Assembly (NCBI RefSeq): GCF_003248505.1
Contig: NZ_QFOA01000032.1
Span: forward strand, 1-35,654
DNA: 35,654 nucleotides
Direction of reading: 5' to 3'
Source: Sphingobium sp.
Lineage (GTDB): Bacteria > Pseudomonadota > Alphaproteobacteria > Sphingomonadales > Sphingomonadaceae
Shown here: piece after piece, positions 33,176 to 35,654 of the stretch
How the letters are laid out: every line of letters begins with the position of its first letter
Numbering within the stretch: position 1 is the stretch's first letter
The notes under the pieces: model-generated
Seen by the model: the letters and a program-made list of their open reading frames with translations, nothing else
Told to the model about the DNA's origin: nothing
The model's database searches: none
Program-made: the position numbers and the translations under genes

Positions 33176-34425
33176 TGTTGGAAGGAAAGCGGCAGAAGTC
33201 CGGGCTCACCGCAGCCTTGGTGTCGCGTGCCAAGCCAAAAGACAAGGCCTACAAACTCAGCGACCGCGATGGGCTGTACCTCCAGATCGAACCCAGCGGC
33301 TTACGCGTCTGGCGAATGAATTACCGGTTTCTCGGGAAGCAGAGGACCATAACCTTCGGGCGGTGGCCAGAGCTGCTGCTGGGAGAGGCGCGAGAACGTC
33401 TGCTCGACGCACGCCGCCTGCTCGCCAAAGGAGTCGATCCCGTCGAGCATGCCAAGTTTGAAAAGATCGAGAAGATGCTCGCGGCGTCGCACACTTTCGA
33501 AGCTGTGGCGAAAGAGTGGCTCGAGAAGATAGCCGCCGAAGGTGCCGCAGCCATGACGCTCAAGAAAGCGCGCTGGCTGCTGTCGAAGCTGTATCCCGCG
33601 ATCGGGAAGCGACCCATCCGCGAAATCTCTGCGCATGAGCTGCTTCTGGCCTTGAAGAAGATCGAGGCCACGAAGCGCTACGACACCGCCAATCGGGCAA
33701 GGACCGCATCCAGCCAGGTCTTTCGATATGCGATTGCCACGGCTCGAGCCGAGCGCGATATCGCCTCGGATCTTCGCGGCGCCCTCGTCACCCCTCGAAC
33801 GACACATCGGGCCGCGATCACCACGCCGATCGAAGCCGGGGCTTTGCTGCGGACCATTGATGAATATGACGGCTATCCGCTTACGCGGACCGCGCTGCGT
33901 TTGCTGGCGCATGTTTTCGTGCGGCCCGGCGAATTGCGCTGGGCGGAATGGAGCGAGTTTGACCTCAACAAGCGCGTCTGGACGATCCCCGGTCACAAGA
34001 TGAAGATGCGCCGGCCCCACGCTGTCCCCCTCACCCGGCAGGTTGTCGCCATACTCGGCGAGATCGAACACGATGCGGGCTACAGCCCTTTTCTTTTCCC
34101 CTCCCTTCGTTCGGTGGACCGGCCCATGTCGGACAATACGATCAATGCCGCGCTCCGGCGGCTCGGCTACGGCAAGGACGAAATGACCGGCCATGGATTT
34201 CGGGCGCTGGCCGCGACGCTGCTCAACGAAATGGGCTGCTGGAACCCCGATGCGATCGAACGCCAGCTCGCCCATGCGGACGGCAATTCCATCCGCCGCG
34301 CTTATGCACGCGGTCAATACTGGGACGAGCGTGTTCGCATGATGCAGCACTGGTCGGATCATCTTGATCAGCTGCGCGGCGGCGCCACCATCCTGCGGCC
34401 CAAGTTTGGCCATAGCGGGTCATGA
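33175..34425 (+). CDS. Tyrosine-type site-specific integrase (P4 family, DUF4102)
   Basis: Recombinase of 416 residues that inserts and excises an island at a tRNA gene. The N-terminal DUF4102 arm-binding domain (YKLSDRDGLYLQIEPSGLRV, ITFGRWPELLLGEARERLLD) is followed by a SAM-like core-binding domain and the catalytic domain. The catalytic residues are R250 (VRPGELRW), H340 and R343 (GHGFRALAATLL), H367 (LAHADGN) and probably Y377 (RRAYAR), so the enzyme looks intact. ATG 33175 follows GGGGAGA. It points away from the tRNA-Cys gene, the normal layout at an island's left end. Confidence 0.95.
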   Translation: MLEGKRQKSGLTAALVSRAKPKDKAYKLSDRDGLYLQIEPSGLRVWRMNYRFLGKQRTITFGRWPELLLGEARERLLDARRLLAKGVDPVEHAKFEKIEKMLAASHTFEAVAKEWLEKIAAEGAAAMTLKKARWLLSKLYPAIGKRPIREISAHELLLALKKIEATKRYDTANRARTASSQVFRYAIATARAERDIASDLRGALVTPRTTHRAAITTPIEAGALLRTIDEYDGYPLTRTALRLLAHVFVRPGELRWAEWSEFDLNKRVWTIPGHKMKMRRPHAVPLTRQVVAILGEIEHDAGYSPFLFPSLRSVDRPMSDNTINAALRRLGYGKDEMTGHGFRALAATLLNEMGCWNPDAIERQLAHADGNSIRRAYARGQYWDERVRMMQHWSDHLDQLRGGATILRPKFGHSGS

Positions 34426-34478
34426 ATTTCAGTGGCTGCGTCTATGCGTTTGGAGCCCGATCCGCATTTAACGGTAGA

Positions 34479-34514
34479 GATGTTAAACTGGCCCTCGATG
34501 TTAGAACGGCCCTG
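34479..34514. repeat. Tandem pair of imperfect 18-bp direct repeats
   Basis: GATGTTAAACTGGCCCTC (34479-34496) is followed directly by GATGTTAGAACGGCCCTG (34497-34514); 14 of 18 positions agree. Tandem units of this size and composition recall iterons, integrase arm sites, or the multiple terminal repeats of IS21-family elements. No transposase or rep gene is present next to it. Confidence 0.6.
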
Positions 34515-34538
34515 GCACCTAAGGCAGTTGCGGCGTCC

Positions 34539-34730
34539 CAGCCCTGACGGGCTGACCGCGCTCTACTTCCGCTGACGCTCCAGCCGAGCCGCCGTGCGGC
34601 GTCTCGTCGGCATAGCCGCAACGATCGCTGACGCGTTCCGCCCCGCCTTGGGCGGTCCGGTCGGGCCGCTCCTGGCATCCCTTCTGCAGTCGCCGCGCAG
34701 ATGCGCGGCGGCGTTGAGCCTTGACGGCTC
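34539..34730. repeat. Array of five short hairpins upstream of ardC
   Basis: In order: CAGCCC/GGGCTG (34539-34554, loop TGAC); CGAG-CGCC/GGCG-CTCG with one mismatch (34585-34606); CCGCC/GGCGG (34643-34655); CGCCGCGC/GCGCGGCG (34691-34710, loop AGAT); GAGCC/GGCTC (34716-34730, loop TTGAC). The first and last share a GCC-(C/T)TGACGG-C core. They look like a structured single-strand or RNA region rather than random GC-rich sequence. Confidence 0.6.
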
Positions 34731-34733
34731 CAA

Positions 34734-34814
34734 GGTGGCGGGGGGCGTCGCTGCCCTGTAGCCCCGCCTTCAGCCGGCGGGGCTGTCGGTTCGCTCCTGC
34801 CGCCCCCCGCCACC
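34734..34814. repeat. Large nested palindrome just upstream of ardC
   Basis: The outer arms GGTGGCGGGGGGCG (34734-34747) and CGCCCCCCGCCACC (34801-34814) match perfectly over 14 bp. Inside them, AGCCCCGCC (34760-34768) and GGCGGGGCT (34776-34784) form a 9-bp perfect stem with loop TTCAGCC. The structure ends 28 bp before the ardC ribosome binding site. Confidence 0.8.
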
Positions 34815-34856
34815 CTGGCGCCGGTCAATGGCGGTTAAGGAAAGGAGTGAAAAGTC

Positions 34857-35597
34857 ATGGCCGACCGTCAGAGCCTTTATGGCGAGGTTACCGCACGTGT
34901 GATCGCCGAGCTGGAAGAAGGACGTCTTCCATGGGTGCAGCCTTGGGACAGCGCCCGGTGTCCTTGCACGATGCCGCATAACGCGGTGTCCGGACGGGTC
35001 TATTCCGGGATCAACATCCTGATACTGTGGTGCGAGGCGGTGGAACGCGAGTTTTGCTCCCAGCGCTGGCTGACCTACAAGCAGGCCGAGCAGGCAGGCG
35101 GGCATGTCCGGCGCGGCGAGAAAGGCACGGTCATCTGCTATGCCGACCGTTTCACTCCGAAGGACGAGGCGCAAAAGGCAGCAGGTGAGGACCGCGAGGC
35201 ACGCACGATCGCCTTCCTGAAGCGCTTTACCGTGTTCAATCTCGACCAGATCGAGGGGTTGCCCGAGCAGTATGCAGCTGAGCCGGTCGTGCCCGATCCC
35301 GTCATGGCGATTGCGGAGGTGGACAAGCTGATCGCTGCGAGCGGTGCGGACTTCCGGATCGGTGGAAGCGAGGCGTTCTATTCGCCGGGGCAGGACTATG
35401 TGCAGGTGCCCCCTCAGTCTGCGTTTCATGAGCCCATAAACTGGTTTCGCACGGCGCTGCACGAAATGGGGCATTGGGTCGGCGGTAAGGGGCGGCTGGA
35501 GCGCGACCAGTCCGGGCGGTTCGGCTCGATGGCGTATGCCAAGGAGGAACTTGTCGCCTTATCTGGACAGTCTGCGCCGTCCGCAACATTGCAGTAA
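34857..35597 (+). pseudogene. ardC: ArdC-type antirestriction protein, C-terminally truncated
   Basis: ArdC-like proteins carried by conjugative elements bind single-stranded DNA and protect incoming DNA from restriction. The N-terminal ssDNA-binding domain (DUF1738-like) is intact: YGEVTARVIAELEEGRLPWV then QPWD, GRVYSGINILILW, WLTYKQAEQAGGHVRRGEKG. The zincin-like domain has HEMGH (202-206) in FRTALHEMGHWVGG and the downstream Glu pair E230-E231 (AKEEL), probably the third zinc ligand. After A234 the sequence no longer resembles the family and stops 12 residues later, so roughly 50-70 residues are missing. AAGGAG lies 9 nt before ATG 34857. It may encode a stable partial protein. Confidence 0.85.
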
Positions 35598-35654
35598 GGT
35601 CGGCGATGGACGCCCACGGTAGGCAGTAATCAGGCTGGCCGTAGCGCTGACCCA
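35559..35654. mobile_element. Unrelated sequence fused to ardC; possible end of an inserted element
   Basis: From about 35559 the reading frame leaves the ArdC family (LSGQSAPSATLQ and stop), which marks a junction. The remaining 96 bp to the window edge hold no gene I recognise. Insertion of a transposon or IS, or a recombination event, would explain it; no terminal repeat could be confirmed within the window. Confidence 0.4.

Larger units (their letters stand above)
34426..34856. other. 431-bp non-coding stretch between integrase and ardC
   Basis: No convincing gene lies here on either strand. It holds a pair of imperfect 18-bp tandem repeats (34479-34514), then at least six hairpins (34539-34554, 34585-34606, 34643-34655, 34691-34710, 34716-34730, 34734-34814), and the ardC ribosome binding site AAGGAG (34842-34847). 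The open frame on the - strand from 34828 is a by-product of the GC-rich palindromes. Confidence 0.7.

Noticed and set aside
34734..34814. Rho-independent terminator of the integrase gene
   Set aside because: The palindrome is over 300 bp from the integrase stop, has no T-run on either side, and is much larger and more complex than a terminator.
34534..34820. CRISPR array
   Set aside because: The hairpins differ in sequence and spacing, with no identical direct repeats separated by equal spacers and no cas gene.
34442..34828. 128-residue - strand frame upstream of ardC
   Set aside because: The sequence is Arg/Gly/Ala-rich and produced by the palindromes. There is no ribosome binding site or domain, and structure at the nucleic-acid level explains it better.

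Overview
The window is GC-rich bacterial chromosome, most likely from a sphingomonad (Alphaproteobacteria, Sphingomonadaceae such as Sphingomonas, Sphingobium or Novosphingobium). This is a family-level judgement. It rests on the very short F1 epsilon subunit, the Hpt protein beginning MSHQDTEL, the PopZ-like protein, the CpaF type, the large TonB-dependent receptor and the codon use. The first 33 kb is ordinary chromosome with tight gene packing. The last 2.7 kb is the edge of an integrated mobile element.

Layout. 1-1022: 3' end of the ATP synthase operon (atpD partial, atpC), closed by a clear terminator. 1108-5985: an envelope-glycan group with two large membrane proteins on the + strand flanking a - strand pair, a GtrB-type glycosyltransferase and a methyltransferase. 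5982-7514: cpaF secretion ATPase. 7598-9774: an exported methyltransferase-like protein, a DMT transporter and a convergent OsmC protein. 9997-13547: an RBBP9-like hydrolase, then a YezD (DUF2292) small protein and a TonB-dependent receptor separated by a hairpin-containing leader. 13637-18328: panB, a YfgM-like TPR protein, bamB, a strong terminator, der and an overlapping TusA-like gene. 18423-22871: Hpt protein, luciferase-like monooxygenase, convergent acyltransferase and a HerA-like ATPase. 22881-32746 is one long - strand run, in transcription order pcm-like, tolC, popZ-like, S9 peptidase, NnrU-family, valS and MATE.

32938-33011 is a complete tRNA-Cys(GCA). It is followed at once by a P4-type tyrosine integrase (33175-34425), a 430 bp non-coding stretch full of hairpins, and an ardC-type antirestriction gene. 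The ardC gene is cut off after its HExxH zinc site by unrelated sequence. This is the classic arrangement of an island integrated in the 3' end of a tRNA gene. The most unusual part is 34479-34814: a pair of 18 bp tandem repeats, then six successive hairpins ending in a large nested palindrome just upstream of ardC. I could not identify a fully new system. The hairpin array is the best candidate for an undescribed regulatory or replication/transfer element.
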